NCBI GenBank assembly: GCA_011526105.1
Contig: WYAZ01000099.1
Location: 1 to 64,000 of the forward strand
Source: Deltaproteobacteria bacterium
Lineage (GTDB): Bacteria; Myxococcota; Kuafuiibacteriia; Kuafuiibacteriales; Kuafuiibacteriaceae
DNA length: 64,000 nt
Reading direction: 5' to 3'
Below the pieces are notes generated by a model. That model was given only the letters and a program-made list of their open reading frames with translations, searched no databases and was not told the origin of the DNA. The first letter of the stretch is position 1. Each line of letters begins with the position of its first letter. Of this stretch, positions 7,829 through 16,909 are shown piece by piece. The position numbers and the translations under genes were made by a program.

Positions 7829-9387
7829 GGGTTCCATTCCAAACCGAAGGTCAGACGATACTGACGGTAGTAGAAAGGTACACCCCAAAGGTGGGGGATC
7901 GGGAAGGAGAGATCGGCCGGCTCGAGCACGAGCTGGAAATGATCGCTGACTCGGATGGCCACACCGAGCAGGTTCAGACCGAAGTAGAGGCCGGTGGAGC
8001 CTGCTTCGGCCCCCACCAAGTCGAAGAGCAGCACGCTCGTGCCGATGTGGGCCGTAGTCCGCAGCTCGACTCGGCCCAGCGAGAACCAGTGATAGATCCC
8101 GGTGAAGTAGATGTTCAGGGCGCCCGGCGCGAGCCGGGCCGCGTCGAGCGAGAACCAAGGGTTGATCTCCGCGTCTAGACCCAGGGTGAGATCCTGAAAG
8201 ACCGGCACGCGCACCCCGCCGGCAAGCGCGAAGGCCCCGCGATCCAGCGAGGCCGAGCCGCCCACGTACAGACCCAACTGATCGATGGTGCGGCTCGAAG
8301 TCCTCACCTCCGAGGCAAGCGCCGGGCTCGCGAGCAGCAGGAGGCACAGCGCGACGCCCAAGCGGCGACGCCCGAGCACCAGAGCGCCGGCGAAAAGAAG
8401 AGCCAGAAGCGCGAGCCCGTGACGACCCCTCGAAGTGAGCGGCCTCGCCTCTTGGCATGCGCAGTCCGGCATAAGAGCGAGCTCTGCGGCATCACACCAG
8501 CGGTTGGTGGCGGTGCAGCCCTCCTCGAGCGACAGCCTTCGGTCCAGCACCCCTTGAAGGCGTTCGATGCGACCGCTCCGACCGCCCGCACCGTCGGCGA
8601 GCGCACGCAACAGATCGATCGAGGCCGCGACGGCGGCGCGTGTGCGCCATCCCGCTGGACCGTCAGAGTCATCGCAGACGTCGAGCGCAGTCACGTGCGC
8701 GTGCCCATCCTTTGACTCCGAGTAGTCACTCGACCTCGTCGAGTCGACGAAGTTCAAGACGTGGCGAATCCGCTCGTCCGCCGGCGCACGGAAGGTGTGT
8801 GAATAGCTGTCCTGCAGCGCGTGCAGAGCGCGGCCCGCGTGAAAGCCGAAGCGACGTACCGGGATCTCTATCTCCCCTCGGAAAGCCAAGTTGACCTCGG
8901 TCAAGACGGTCGCCTCTAGATCGATCCGATCGCTGGTCCCAAGAGCGGCCGAGAGCTCCTTCGAAATGAGGCTTCGGCACGAGGCGATCGCGGATCGATC
9001 TCCAGGGTCTCCATCGTCGATCGGAGACCGAAGACAGTGCTCGGACTGGAGCTTCGGATCGCCATGGACCGCGCTGAGCCCGGGGAGATCACTCGGCGCG
9101 ACGCCCTTGAGGTCGTTGTGCCGCACGCCGACGAGAAGCGCGATCGCCCAGGGGTTGCGCGCGGATTCTGGGATCTCGAAAGGCAGGTCCTCGAGGATGC
9201 GCCGCTCCATCTCGTTCAATGCGGGTGGGATCGAGCCCTCCGGCCACCCAGCCAACTCGAGCGCGGCGAGGGTCATGCGCTCGTGGCAGCCGTCGGAGAG
9301 GGGGGTGTCGATCGTAAACGCGAACGCCGGCCCGGCACGAAAGGCTGCCACCACCCCCGCCAGGGCCAGAAAGAGCCGAGCACGCAC
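7825..9387 (-). CDS. Secreted zinc-phospholipase-C-like domain fused in frame to an outer-membrane beta-barrel-like domain
   Basis: 520 residues in one frame. A signal peptide (residues 1-23) is followed by an S1/P1-nuclease or zinc phospholipase C-like helical domain: H36, H90, and the FHAGRALHALQDSYSH block (residues 182-197) with the spaced His/Asp ligands expected for a zinc cluster. Residues 309-342 (CAC, then a hydrophobic helix, then GRRR) look like a C-terminal sorting tail, yet the frame continues directly into a second hydrophobic segment ending in SPALA (354-358) and about 160 residues with amphipathic beta-strand pattern ending in W-N-P, as in outer-membrane barrels. Either one fused protein or two genes sharing a frame with a second start at GTG 8379. 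Overlaps the PAP2 gene start. Confidence 0.65.
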   Translation of the reverse strand: MRARLFLALAGVVAAFRAGPAFAFTIDTPLSDGCHERMTLAALELAGWPEGSIPPALNEMERRILEDLPFEIPESARNPWAIALLVGVRHNDLKGVAPSDLPGLSAVHGDPKLQSEHCLRSPIDDGDPGDRSAIASCRSLISKELSAALGTSDRIDLEATVLTEVNLAFRGEIEIPVRRFGFHAGRALHALQDSYSHTFRAPADERIRHVLNFVDSTRSSDYSESKDGHAHVTALDVCDDSDGPAGWRTRAAVAASIDLLRALADGAGGRSGRIERLQGVLDRRLSLEEGCTATNRWCDAAELALMPDCACQEARPLTSRGRHGLALLALLFAGALVLGRRRLGVALCLLLLASPALASEVRTSSRTIDQLGLYVGGSASLDRGAFALAGGVRVPVFQDLTLGLDAEINPWFSLDAARLAPGALNIYFTGIYHWFSLGRVELRTTAHIGTSVLLFDLVGAEAGSTGLYFGLNLLGVAIRVSDHFQLVLEPADLSFPIPHLWGVPFYYRQYRLTFGLEWNP

Positions 9388-9517
9388 GTGGGGGGGACTG
9401 TAGCAGCCTTGGCCGGAACTCTCTCCTCCGAACGGGCGGCGAATCGAGCGGGATTTCTCGGATTGACCGGCTTGGAACTTGGCGGCGGGCCCGAGATCAC
9501 CCCATCATGAGGGTTCG

Positions 9518-10024
9518 GTGTCCAAGCAAGCAGACAGCAGTTCGCCCCTGGTGGGGGTCATCATGGGCTCCAAGAGCGACTGGGATTCGACGATGCGCTT
9601 TGCGCACGAGACCCTGACACAGCTCGCGATCCCGCACGAGTGCAAGGTCGTTTCGGCGCACCGCACACCAGAGCTCATGATCGAGTACGCACGCTCCGCC
9701 GAGTCGCGTGGTCTCGAGCTCATCATCGCCGGGGCCGGCGGAGCCGCCCACCTCCCCGGCATGACCGCCTCCGAGACCCTGCTCCCGGTCATCGGCGTGC
9801 CGGTGCAGAGCCGGGCGCTCGACGGCATGGACTCATTGCTCTCGATCGTTCAGATGCCGGCGGGCATCCCGGTCGCCACCATGGCCATCGGCAAGCCCGG
9901 CGCCATCAACGCCGCGCTCTACGCGGCCGCAATGCTCGCTCGAACTCGGCCCGAGCTCCGTACGCGGCTCGCCGCACACCGCGAGGCCCAAGCCAAACTC
10001 GTCGAGGCGGAGACCCTCGAGTGA
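9518..10024 (+). CDS. purE: N5-carboxyaminoimidazole ribonucleotide mutase
   Basis: PurE converts N5-CAIR to CAIR in de novo purine synthesis. Diagnostic motifs are [10 protein letters not shown] (CAIR/phosphate site), SAHRTP with the catalytic His, and the [13 protein letters not shown] loop; the total length of about 168 residues is normal for bacterial class I PurE. I chose GTG 9518 because GAGGGT precedes it at a suitable distance; the frame extends to a TTG at 9479. The stop overlaps the purK start, so the two subunits of the pathway step are translationally coupled. Confidence 0.95.
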   Translation: MSKQADSSSPLVGVIMGSKSDWDSTMRFAHETLTQLAIPHECKVVSAHRTPELMIEYARSAESRGLELIIAGAGGAAHLPGMTASETLLPVIGVPVQSRALDGMDSLLSIVQMPAGIPVATMAIGKPGAINAALYAAAMLARTRPELRTRLAAHREAQAKLVEAETLE

Positions 10025-11172
10025 CACTCATCGCGCCCGGGCGCTCGGTGGGCGTACTCGGCAACGGTCAGCTCGGTCGAATGTTCGGACTCGCCGCGAG
10101 GACGATGGGCTACCGCTTTGTCGTCTATGGGCCCGATGCGAAGGGACCCGCATCTCAGATCGCGGACCAGACCATCATCGGGGCCTATGAGGACCTCGAT
10201 CGCGTACGCGAGTTCGCCGGATGCGTCGATGTGCTCAGCTTCGAGTTCGAGAACGTGCCGGCCGCGACCGCCGCCGCTGCGGAGGCCCTCACGCGCGTTC
10301 GTCCTGGGCCGAGGGTCCTTCACACCTGTCAACACCGGTTGCGCGAGAAGACGCATCTGTTGTCTGCCAGTCTGCCGGTGGCGGCGTTCGGCGCGGTGCA
10401 GAGCGCCGTCGAGGCTGAGTCGGTGGCCGAGCGAGTGGGAATGCCGGGCGTGCTCAAGACCGCGGCCTCCGGTTACGACGGAAAGGGCCAAGCGAAGGTC
10501 CTGCAGCTCGAGGATGCGGCGCCGGCGTTCGAGTCGCTGGGCGGCGTAGAATGCATCTACGAGCGCTTTATCGAGTTCGAACGCGAGGTCTCGGTCGTGG
10601 CCGCTCGGGGCGAAGACGGTCGCTTCGCTCACTACGGCCTGTTCGAGAACAGTCACCAGAATCACATCCTCGATCTCACACGGAGCCCGGCCCGGGTGTC
10701 CAGCGCTACCGCGCGCAGAGCGGAAGAGATCACCCGCGTGGTCCTCGAGTCCCTCGAGGTCGTCGGGGTCTTGTGCGTCGAGATGTTCCTCACCGGCGAT
10801 GGTGAGTTGCTGGTCAACGAACTCGCGCCGCGCCCTCACAACTCGGGGCACCTGAGCATCGAGGCGCACGAGACGAGTCAGTTCGAACAGCAGCTCCGCG
10901 CGGTGGCCGGACTGCCGCTCGGTTCGACGGCCCCCCGCGCGGCGGCCGCGATGGCGAACCTGCTCGGCGACCTTTGGGCGAACGGGAGCCCGCGCTTCGC
11001 GGACGCGCTTCGCGAGCCGGCCGTGCACCTCCACCTCTACGGCAAGACGGGCCCCAAACCCGGACGCAAGATGGGGCACCTCACCGCCCTCGCCTCCACC
11101 CCCGACGAAGCCGCAGAGAAAGTCCTCAAAGCTCGGGAAAGCCTTGTTTTGCCGCTCTCCGAAATCGAGTAG
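10021..11172 (+). CDS. purK: N5-carboxyaminoimidazole ribonucleotide synthase
   Basis: ATP-grasp enzyme making N5-CAIR from AIR, bicarbonate and ATP, the substrate of PurE. The N-terminal nucleotide fold shows [11 protein letters not shown]; the ATP-grasp core shows [12 protein letters not shown] and the metal/nucleotide residues in [11 protein letters not shown] and [12 protein letters not shown]. 383 residues, usual length. The start is the GTG of a GTGA overlap with the purE stop. Order purE-purK is the common one. Confidence 0.95.
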   Translation: MTLIAPGRSVGVLGNGQLGRMFGLAARTMGYRFVVYGPDAKGPASQIADQTIIGAYEDLDRVREFAGCVDVLSFEFENVPAATAAAAEALTRVRPGPRVLHTCQHRLREKTHLLSASLPVAAFGAVQSAVEAESVAERVGMPGVLKTAASGYDGKGQAKVLQLEDAAPAFESLGGVECIYERFIEFEREVSVVAARGEDGRFAHYGLFENSHQNHILDLTRSPARVSSATARRAEEITRVVLESLEVVGVLCVEMFLTGDGELLVNELAPRPHNSGHLSIEAHETSQFEQQLRAVAGLPLGSTAPRAAAAMANLLGDLWANGSPRFADALREPAVHLHLYGKTGPKPGRKMGHLTALASTPDEAAEKVLKARESLVLPLSEIE

Positions 11173-11182
11173 GGTGCCGCCC

Positions 11183-11503
11183 ATGGCAAACAGCGTTCGT
11201 GCATCGCACATCCTCCTCATGTACAGCGGCTCCTCTCGATCGAGCGCCACGCGCTCCAAAGAAGAGGCGGCTCAGCAGATCCAGGGGCTCAAGAAAGAAC
11301 TCGACGGCGGGGCCGACTTCGCCACGCTTGCGAAGCAGCACTCCGACTGTCCTTCAAAGGCCAAGGGCGGCGACCTTGGCACGTTTGGGCCGGGTCAGAT
11401 GGTGAAGCCCTTCGAGACCGCCGCATTCTCGATGCCGGTCGGCGGCGTCAGTGACGTCGTCGAGACCGACTTCGGCTATCACCTGATCACTCGAACCGGG
11501 TGA
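11183..11503 (+). CDS. Parvulin-type peptidyl-prolyl cis-trans isomerase
   Basis: A single-domain, 106-residue parvulin without signal peptide: RASHILL at the N-terminus, DFATLAKQHSDCPSKAKGGDLG in the middle and FGYHLITRTG at the end are the family landmarks (His-Asp/Cys-His tetrad with H8, C53 and H103 approximately). It would catalyse proline isomerisation in cytosolic proteins, like E. coli PpiC. ATG 11183 follows a GGGTG stretch 10 bases after the purK stop and so it may be read through from purEK. Confidence 0.9.
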   Translation: MANSVRASHILLMYSGSSRSSATRSKEEAAQQIQGLKKELDGGADFATLAKQHSDCPSKAKGGDLGTFGPGQMVKPFETAAFSMPVGGVSDVVETDFGYHLITRTG

Positions 11504-11525
11504 GTTCTAGACGTGCGGGGCTCGA

Positions 11526-11765
11526 TCAGCCCTTGCACTCGCTCACGCACTTCTCGCGCGCAGCGTCAGCCGCGATGGTGCACGCGTTCTGATCGGCCTC
11601 TTCGGCACACTTCTCAACAGCCTCGTCCTTGGCCTTGTCGCAAGCGGCATTGCAGGCCGCCGCCTCGGGGTCGGGTGCTGCCATGCTGGCGCCTCCGCCT
11701 TTGCAGCCCGCGAGGGCCCCCACCGCAAAGAACATCGCCAAAGAAATCGTCGGTAGAATCTTCAT
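11526..11765 (-). CDS. Small cysteine-rich lipoprotein
   Basis: 79 residues: a signal peptide with lipobox L-A-G-C (Cys about residue 21), a Gly/Ala linker, and a helical domain with paired cysteines (CNAAC, KC-x6-AC, KCVSEC) that look like two or three disulfide-bonded helical turns. Acidic Glu/Asp and Ala-rich. Such small Cys-rich lipoproteins are common in myxobacteria; no function can be assigned. Convergent with the parvulin gene. Confidence 0.7.
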   Translation of the reverse strand: MKILPTISLAMFFAVGALAGCKGGGASMAAPDPEAAACNAACDKAKDEAVEKCAEEADQNACTIAADAAREKCVSECKG

Positions 11766-11815
11766 TTATGACCTTTCTGGTCGAGCTTCGCGACCGGTGC
11801 AATCGCGTACACCAT

Positions 11816-14749
11816 TCAGGATTCGGTGTCACGAGGCTGGGAGGAGGTCTGCAGGTGGAACATGAACCGATCGGCCACAGTCTGGCGCACGTCGTTCGCC
11901 ATGTCGCGAAATGCCCCGGCCGCCTGCCGCGTGTACTCGACCCACGGATCTCGCTCGCCGTAGGCTGACAAATGGGCAGCCTCCTTCTGCTGCTCTTGGT
12001 GCAGCAGGTGGGCGATCCAGGCCTGGTCGAGGTTGTAGAGGGTCATGTCCCGCAGGTCCTGGTTGAAGCCGGCATCGTCGCGGCCCAATAGAGCCTTGGC
12101 CGCCGCGGTGTACTCCAGAACGAGCTCATCGGCGTGCTTTAGAAGCTCTCCGAATGACACCGCCTCCTCAGGGGCGCGACTGCCGTCCGGGGTGAGCGTA
12201 AAGAGTACGGTCTTGGCCTCGTCGGGGGTCAGCTTCCTCGAGCGTGGGTCGACCTTCATGAGGTCCCGAGCGAGGCCTTCGAGCCGATCATGGACCCACT
12301 CCGTCAAATGAACGGCGAGCTCGGGCGACCTCAGCACCTGCTGCCGCGTCAGGAGAATGCTGCGCCGCTGACTGCGCAGCACCGCCTCGAGCTTCGTGGA
12401 CCGACGTCGCTCGACCTCGTTGTTGAGCTCCGCGCGCTTCTGAGCGTGCGTGACGGCTCCCTCCCACGCGCGCCGGAGCGAGCCGCTCGGCTCCACGATG
12501 GCGTCCGTCCCGAGTCGCGACGCGAGCGAGCGCAGCTTGTGGGCGGGCAGGTACGAGAAGACCTCGTCCGAAAGAGAGACATAGAACCGACTCGAACCCG
12601 GGGTGCCTTGGCGCCCCGCACGACCCCGAGCTTGGTCGTCCTTGCGCGGGTTGGTCTTGTGCTCGACCCCAACCACGCGAAGGCCGCCGAGCTCCTTCAC
12701 GCCCTCTCCCAACGGAATGTCCACGCCGCGTCCGGCCATCTGCGTGGCCACGGTGACCGCATCCTTTTGTCCCGCCGCGCCGATGATCGCGGCTTCTTCT
12801 TTGTGGGTCTCGGCGTTCAGGGTTCGATGCGGGATGCCGCTCTGGTGCGCGAGAATGATCTCGGCCGGGAGGCCTTTGGACTCGAGGAAGGCGGCCAGTG
12901 CCTTCAGGCCCGCCGGGTCGCCCAACATCAGGGCTAAGACCTTGGGCACGAGCTCAGCTCTCGCTTCGTCCGTCGATCCGGCCGCCAGCGAATCCGAGAG
13001 CGCGCATCCGCCCTCGAGCATCGGCAGCGTCTTTCGGAGCAGCGGCTCCGAAGACACCACGACCTCCGCGATGGTGTAGAGCGGGTTCGAGAGGCGCTCG
13101 GAGACGCGCTTGGAGGCGTTGACATGGATGGTCGAGACCAGCACCGGCTGGCCGGTCGCGTGTGTCTTCAGTACGTCCGCCACCATCGCCAGATCGCGAA
13201 TCGCAGGATGCGGGAAGAACGCGTCGGGCTCATCCACGCGAGCGATGGGCTTGTTGGTCGGCACCTCGACGATCTGTAGGCCGTAGAGATCTCGAAGTTC
13301 CTCTTTTCCGCCGCGTGCGGTGCCCGTGGTCCCGCCCAGGTGCGGATACGACGTGAAGTAGCCTTGATAGGAGATAATGCCGATGGTGGAGAGCGAGGCT
13401 TCGGGCTCTCGCCCTTCCTTGATCAGCACCGCGTCCTGCAGACCGTGCCTCAGACGTCCGCCCGGGTTGGGGTGGCCTGTGGCGTCATCTACGAGGACGA
13501 GTTCACCTTCATCGCGGATGTACTCGCGCCCCCTGCTGACAGAGTAGCTCGCCTCGAGCGCCTTCTTGACGTGAAACAAGAGCGGCGCGTTTTCGACCTG
13601 CCAGACCTCGCTCTGCTCGTCTTTGATCCCGGTCTTGTTCGCGACGAGGGTCTGCAGACGAGTCATGCCTTCATCGGTCAACTTGGGGAGGCGCTTCTCC
13701 CCTTCGAAGTACATCACTACGTTCTCGGGGCGATCGAGTTCCGCCGCGATCTCGCTCGCCATGCGCAGGACGCCTTGGCGGTCCTCCAGCTTGTCGTTGG
13801 GATCGGGCGCACCGCAGAGCACGAGCGGCTGCTGCGCCGTGTCGAGCAGGACATCGTCGGCCTCATCGACGATCGCGGCGTGGAGCGGGCGCTGCACTCG
13901 GTACTCTTCGCGCCACCAGACCTGATCTTCGAGCCAATCGAAGGCAAAGGTGTTGCAGTGACCGTAGGTGAGGTCCGCCGCGTAGGCCTCCCGCTTCTGT
14001 TCGTAGGTTTGAGTGCCGCTCTGCACAACCCCCACGCGAAGTCCGAGCGCCTCATAGAGCGGCCGAAGGTCCTCCGCATCACGCGCCGCGAGATAGCTGT
14101 TGGTGGTCACGACGTGGCAGCCTTTGCCCTCGAGGGCGAGCAAGGCAGCGGCCAATCCGGCCGACAGCGTCTTGCCTTCGCCGGTCTTGAGCTGCGCGAC
14201 GTGACCGTCCACGAGGGTCATCGCGGCGAGGAGCTGAACCTCGTAGTGCTCCTTGCCGAGCGCGCGGCGACTGAACTCACGCATGAGGGCGAACGCCTCC
14301 GGCAGGACAGACTTCACCGAGGCGCCGCCCTGAACCTGAGCCCGAACCGAGTCGAAGCGTGCGCGCAGCGCGACATCGGAGAGAGGGAGCAACGTCGACC
14401 GAAGTTCTCGGACGCTCGAGAGCCAGGTGAGGTAGCGCAGGGGTATCCGGGACTGAAAGCCGGTGTCGAGGCCGAGTGTGAGCGCCAGCGCCCGCACGGC
14501 CGAGATCTCGGCCTGGGCCGGCGCGGCCTGGGACGACCGCGTCTCCACGAGGCTCTGAGCTTTGCCCTCGATCGGGATGGCACTCGAGTTCCCCGCGAGT
14601 GTCGGCTCGATGATGGATCGATAGGCCACGCGCAACTCGTCCGACCGGGCGGCGTCCGTCGTCATCGGGACGGCCGACTCGACCCGAGCGGGCTGACCGA
14701 CGCTCAGCAGGCCGAGGCCGGGTCTCGTCTTCGGGCCCTCGGTCTTCAT
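11816..14749 (-). CDS. SecA-like preprotein translocase ATPase (accessory paralogue)
   Basis: About 977 residues from the ATG at 14749. Walker A is LKTGEGKT (Gly-Lys-Thr about 190-194), the DEAD box reads DEADDV (295-298), and helicase motif VI corresponds to ATQMAGRGVDIPLG followed by QARGRAGRQG. Domain order matches SecA: NBD1, preprotein crosslinking insert, NBD2, helical scaffold (QRRSILLTRQQVL) and wing. It lacks the C-terminal Cys-rich zinc/SecB-binding motif and has an atypical N-terminal region of about 150 residues. Family knowledge: accessory SecA proteins (SecA2-like) export special substrates. It is 8 bases downstream of a small membrane protein gene and probably co-translated. 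Confidence 0.8.
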   Translation of the reverse strand: MKTEGPKTRPGLGLLSVGQPARVESAVPMTTDAARSDELRVAYRSIIEPTLAGNSSAIPIEGKAQSLVETRSSQAAPAQAEISAVRALALTLGLDTGFQSRIPLRYLTWLSSVRELRSTLLPLSDVALRARFDSVRAQVQGGASVKSVLPEAFALMREFSRRALGKEHYEVQLLAAMTLVDGHVAQLKTGEGKTLSAGLAAALLALEGKGCHVVTTNSYLAARDAEDLRPLYEALGLRVGVVQSGTQTYEQKREAYAADLTYGHCNTFAFDWLEDQVWWREEYRVQRPLHAAIVDEADDVLLDTAQQPLVLCGAPDPNDKLEDRQGVLRMASEIAAELDRPENVVMYFEGEKRLPKLTDEGMTRLQTLVANKTGIKDEQSEVWQVENAPLLFHVKKALEASYSVSRGREYIRDEGELVLVDDATGHPNPGGRLRHGLQDAVLIKEGREPEASLSTIGIISYQGYFTSYPHLGGTTGTARGGKEELRDLYGLQIVEVPTNKPIARVDEPDAFFPHPAIRDLAMVADVLKTHATGQPVLVSTIHVNASKRVSERLSNPLYTIAEVVVSSEPLLRKTLPMLEGGCALSDSLAAGSTDEARAELVPKVLALMLGDPAGLKALAAFLESKGLPAEIILAHQSGIPHRTLNAETHKEEAAIIGAAGQKDAVTVATQMAGRGVDIPLGEGVKELGGLRVVGVEHKTNPRKDDQARGRAGRQGTPGSSRFYVSLSDEVFSYLPAHKLRSLASRLGTDAIVEPSGSLRRAWEGAVTHAQKRAELNNEVERRRSTKLEAVLRSQRRSILLTRQQVLRSPELAVHLTEWVHDRLEGLARDLMKVDPRSRKLTPDEAKTVLFTLTPDGSRAPEEAVSFGELLKHADELVLEYTAAAKALLGRDDAGFNQDLRDMTLYNLDQAWIAHLLHQEQQKEAAHLSAYGERDPWVEYTRQAAGAFRDMANDVRQTVADRFMFHLQTSSQPRDTES

Positions 14750-14757
14750 GAGAGTCT

Positions 14758-15045
14758 TCAGTTGGCGGCGTCGGACTTCGGCGCCTGCCGGTTCCCAGAG
14801 TACACGTCCTGCTGGCCCCACACCTGGCGAACCTCGACAACATTGTTGCCCGCGAGCGAGCTGGCGCTGACACAAGCCGTGGCCCCGACAAAGAGGAGGC
14901 GCTTGCCGAGCGAGAGGCGCTCCCGGTCGCCGGCGATCAGGTCATCGATGGTGTCTCGGCGCGACTGCACCTCGGCCGACGGTTGAAAGAGCGCTTCGGG
15001 GTTGGCGCGGGCCGAAAGCAGCCGCGATCTGGCCCAAGCGAGCAT
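14758..15045 (-). CDS. Small single-helix membrane protein upstream of secA paralogue
   Basis: 95 residues with a basic N-terminal half, one hydrophobic helix around residues 50-66 (LLFVGATACVSASSLAG) and a polar C-terminal tail. I do not recognise it. It ends 8 bases before the SecA-like start, so it is almost certainly in the same transcript, and could be a membrane anchor, partner or substrate of the SecA paralogue; that is inference from position only. Confidence 0.5.
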   Translation of the reverse strand: MLAWARSRLLSARANPEALFQPSAEVQSRRDTIDDLIAGDRERLSLGKRLLFVGATACVSASSLAGNNVVEVRQVWGQQDVYSGNRQAPKSDAAN

Positions 15046-15160
15046 GTCTACATGTTCGGCCGAGCGTGGGGATTGTTTCGTCCAACCCCCTAAGGCCGCA
15101 AAGAAAACGCGAGCCGCCGGGGCCTTTCCCGACCCCGTGGCGAGCGCCGCGTGAAGCGCC

Positions 15161-16078
15161 TCACGTGCGCTCGCGGCCGGGGCTCAGATAGCCGCTGCGC
15201 TCGGCGACCCACCGCAGCACGTCCAAAGAGGAGACAATCCCCGCGACCATACCCTCCGACGAGAGCACCGGGAGCCGGTGAACCCCTTCATACACCATCA
15301 GAGCGGCGGCCTGGGCGATGGGGCTGTCTTCCTGCACCGAGAAGGTCACGGGCGTCATGACGTCGTCGACGGTGGCCGACATCATGCGTTCCACATGGAA
15401 GCCGGCGCCGAGCTCGAGCTCGAGCCCCCGCTTCTCGGAGCGAAGCACCCAGGGGTCCTCGGCCTGGGCCCCGCGCTCGTGCACGTGCCGAACGAGGTCC
15501 GACTTCGAGACCACGCCGATACATCCTCCCGCATCGTTGACCACCGGCACGCCCGAGAGCCCTCGCTCCAGGAGCAAGAGCGTGAGCCCTTCGAGGCTCA
15601 TCTCGGGGGAGACGGTGATCGGGTTCTTGGTCATGACCTCCGAGACCGGCGTTCGTGCCGACGGCTCAGGGATGGAGACCTCTGGCAGAGTCTGAGAAGG
15701 GGTGGCGAGGCTCCAGCGCCCCGAGCCGATGGAGTCGAGCCGAACCGGTTCACCAGCCTTGCAGGTCAGGAACGAGCTGCGATCGCGCGGGTCCAGGGCG
15801 AGCGTCTCGAAGCTCCCGCAACGCGCGCACTCATCGATGGTCCGGGTCTCGCCGGAGTCGGGGCAGAAGACCACGAGCCTCTGCTCGAGACGACCGTCAG
15901 CGCGAGCAGAGCCGCGGATCTTGACCTGAAGCGTTCGATGCTCGGGCTCGTCCTCGTTCACATAGTCGGGAACCGGGGCCGCGCCAGGCCGCTCCGGATC
16001 CGGCTCAACCGGGAGCAACGTCTGCCGCGGCGCTGCACCGGGCTGGCTTGGATAACTCGGTGTTCTGTACGTCGTCAT
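15161..16078 (-). CDS. Two-CBS-domain protein with N-terminal cysteine cluster
   Basis: 305 residues. The N-terminal ~65 residues are Pro-rich; then VVFCPDSG...ECARCG and a later TCKAG give four cysteines that could form a zinc ribbon (about residues 70-110). The C-terminal half carries two CBS repeats: VSEVMTKNPITVSPEMSLEG...GLSGVPVVND and VDDVMTPVTFSVQEDSPIAQAA...HRLPVLSSEG. CBS pairs bind adenosyl nucleotides and regulate attached functions. ATG 16078 has a GGGAGCG ribosome binding site; the frame continues 13 codons upstream. Partner enzyme unknown. Confidence 0.8.
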   Translation of the reverse strand: MTTYRTPSYPSQPGAAPRQTLLPVEPDPERPGAAPVPDYVNEDEPEHRTLQVKIRGSARADGRLEQRLVVFCPDSGETRTIDECARCGSFETLALDPRDRSSFLTCKAGEPVRLDSIGSGRWSLATPSQTLPEVSIPEPSARTPVSEVMTKNPITVSPEMSLEGLTLLLLERGLSGVPVVNDAGGCIGVVSKSDLVRHVHERGAQAEDPWVLRSEKRGLELELGAGFHVERMMSATVDDVMTPVTFSVQEDSPIAQAAALMVYEGVHRLPVLSSEGMVAGIVSSLDVLRWVAERSGYLSPGRERT

Positions 16079-16225
16079 GGTTCGCTCCCCTGGGCTGAAA
16101 CCGGTCGCGAAACACATGCCAGGCCCCTGGGTTTATTCGGAACCAGGCCCACGCGCAGGATTGGCCGGGTGGCCCTTCTGCTCGAGCTCAAACCGGCAAA
16201 GGTTTCGTGTGATATGACGCCTCGC

Positions 16226-16852
16226 TCAGTGCTCGGCGCCTACGAGGTAGGCCACCGCCAGGTCGGTGAGCTCCTCCACCAGGCTCCCGTCCTCGAGGTT
16301 CTCGGGACGTTCGACCAGCACCGCGTGGGTCACCGCCAGCACGGTGTTCACCAGGACGTAGCTCGCGAGGTCCAGGTTCTTTGGCCTGAGCTTCTCGGGT
16401 CGACTCTCGAGGACGGCGGTTATCGCGACCGCGAGCTGCTGATTCACGTCGAAGATCGCGGGCAGCTCGCCGATGCGAGGTACCTGCTCCACAAAGACTC
16501 GATGGAGCTTGGGATCCAGACGCTTGACCTCCACCACCACCTCGAGAAGCGCACGCACGTTCTCACGAATGGAGTGACCTTGGTGCTGCCCAAGGCGCGC
16601 GGCGATGACTCGGTGCATCTCCGTGCGGTGCCGCTCGACGAGTGCGGCGACGATCGACTCCTTGCTCGGGAAGTACTGATACAGCGACCCGATGGAGACG
16701 CCGGCCTTGGTCGCGATCTTGTTCGTCGTGGTGGCGTCGTAGCCGTCCTTCACGAGAATCCGAGCCGCCGCGGTCAGGATCGCCTCCACCGTCTCGACGG
16801 AACGCGCCTGAAGCGGTCGCTTGCGTGGTTTTGTGCGGATCTTCGGCGCCAC
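16226..16852 (-). CDS. TetR-family transcriptional regulator
   Basis: 208 residues. The N-terminal helix-turn-helix is clear: ILTAAARILVKDGYDATTTNKIATKAGVSIGSLYQYFPSK (about 25-65). The helical C-terminal ligand domain is of the TetR_C type with HRVFVEQ. It is divergent from the cytochrome P450 gene and an inverted repeat lies between them, so it most likely represses the P450 and itself. Ligand unknown. Confidence 0.9.
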   Translation of the reverse strand: MAPKIRTKPRKRPLQARSVETVEAILTAAARILVKDGYDATTTNKIATKAGVSIGSLYQYFPSKESIVAALVERHRTEMHRVIAARLGQHQGHSIRENVRALLEVVVEVKRLDPKLHRVFVEQVPRIGELPAIFDVNQQLAVAITAVLESRPEKLRPKNLDLASYVLVNTVLAVTHAVLVERPENLEDGSLVEELTDLAVAYLVGAEH

Positions 16853-16880
16853 TGTCGTTCCTCCCGAATGCGAGCTGAAA

Positions 16881-16900
16881 ATGTGAGCCCAAGCTCATAT
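16881..16900. promoter_or_regulatory. Inverted repeat, probable TetR operator
   Basis: ATGTGAGC-CCAA-GCTCATAT: 8-bp arms with one mismatch and a 4-bp spacer, located in the 57-bp gap between the tetR and P450 starts, 28 bp from the former and 10 bp from the latter. A TATATT at 16898-16903 partly overlaps the right arm and may be a -10 element for a nearly leaderless P450 transcript. Binding here would block transcription in both directions. Confidence 0.6.
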
Positions 16901-16909
16901 ATTACACCC

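Noticed and set aside
13340-14986. 548-codon rightward frame
   Set aside because: It is antisense to the SecA-like gene, whose motifs are clear; composition is high in Arg/Gly/Leu as expected for a high-GC shadow frame.
15278-16909. Long rightward frame continuing into the P450
   Set aside because: This stretch overlaps the CBS and TetR genes on the other strand and lacks protein-like composition; the P450 begins at ATG 16910.
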